Of a stretch of DNA of 6,330 nt, positions 6,321 to 6,330 are shown piece by piece (position 1 is the stretch's first letter; each line of letters starts with the position of its first letter). The notes beneath the pieces are model-generated. The model saw nothing but the letters and a program-made list of their open reading frames with translations, searched no databases and was not told where the DNA came from. The position numbers were made by a program, and so were the translations under genes. The DNA is from Lachnospiraceae bacterium (GTDB taxonomy: Bacteria; Bacillota; Clostridia; Lachnospirales; Lachnospiraceae): contig JAJQID010000002.1 of the NCBI GenBank assembly GCA_021199405.1, positions 1 to 6,330 of the forward strand, written 5' to 3'.

Positions 6321-6330
6321 TCTGTTATTT

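Overview
The window suggests a low-to-mid-GC Firmicute of the class Clostridia, most likely Lachnospiraceae-like. This is an inference from strong AGGAG-type ribosome sites, sigma-A-type promoters, short intergenic gaps and clostridial-looking variants in the acetolactate synthase. No marker gene fixes the taxon. All five supported genes lie on the minus strand, so transcription runs from right to left.

Right end (about 6330 to 5774): a small XRE-family DNA-binding regulator has its own promoter, an imperfect direct repeat around that promoter, and a clear intrinsic terminator just after its stop codon. It therefore looks like a self-contained unit upstream of the biosynthetic operon.

Middle (5773 to 5514): an intergenic stretch carries a near-consensus promoter (TTGAAA, 17 bp, TAATAT) and a leader of about 100 nt. 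The leader can fold into a small hairpin followed by a U-run, enclosed by a second 7-bp inverted repeat. This is a possible attenuator, with no T-box and no leucine-rich leader peptide visible.

Left part (5513 to 1): an apparent operon of leuB (3-isopropylmalate dehydrogenase), a CPBP-family intramembrane protease, ilvD (dihydroxy-acid dehydratase) and ilvB (acetolactate synthase large subunit, with only its last codons cut off by the window edge). IlvB and IlvD catalyse the first and third common steps to valine, isoleucine and the leucine precursor 2-oxoisovalerate. LeuB catalyses the oxidative step of leucine synthesis. ilvC, ilvN, leuA, leuC and leuD are not in the window.

The unexpected member is the membrane protease gene, which starts 2 bp after the leuB stop and uses a ribosome site inside the end of leuB. 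A 21-bp perfect inverted repeat containing TATAAT overlaps its stop codon and may be an internal promoter or operator for ilvD-ilvB. Everything else is an ordinary branched-chain amino acid locus. I see no mobile element, CRISPR array, tRNA, rRNA or clearly new multi-gene system.
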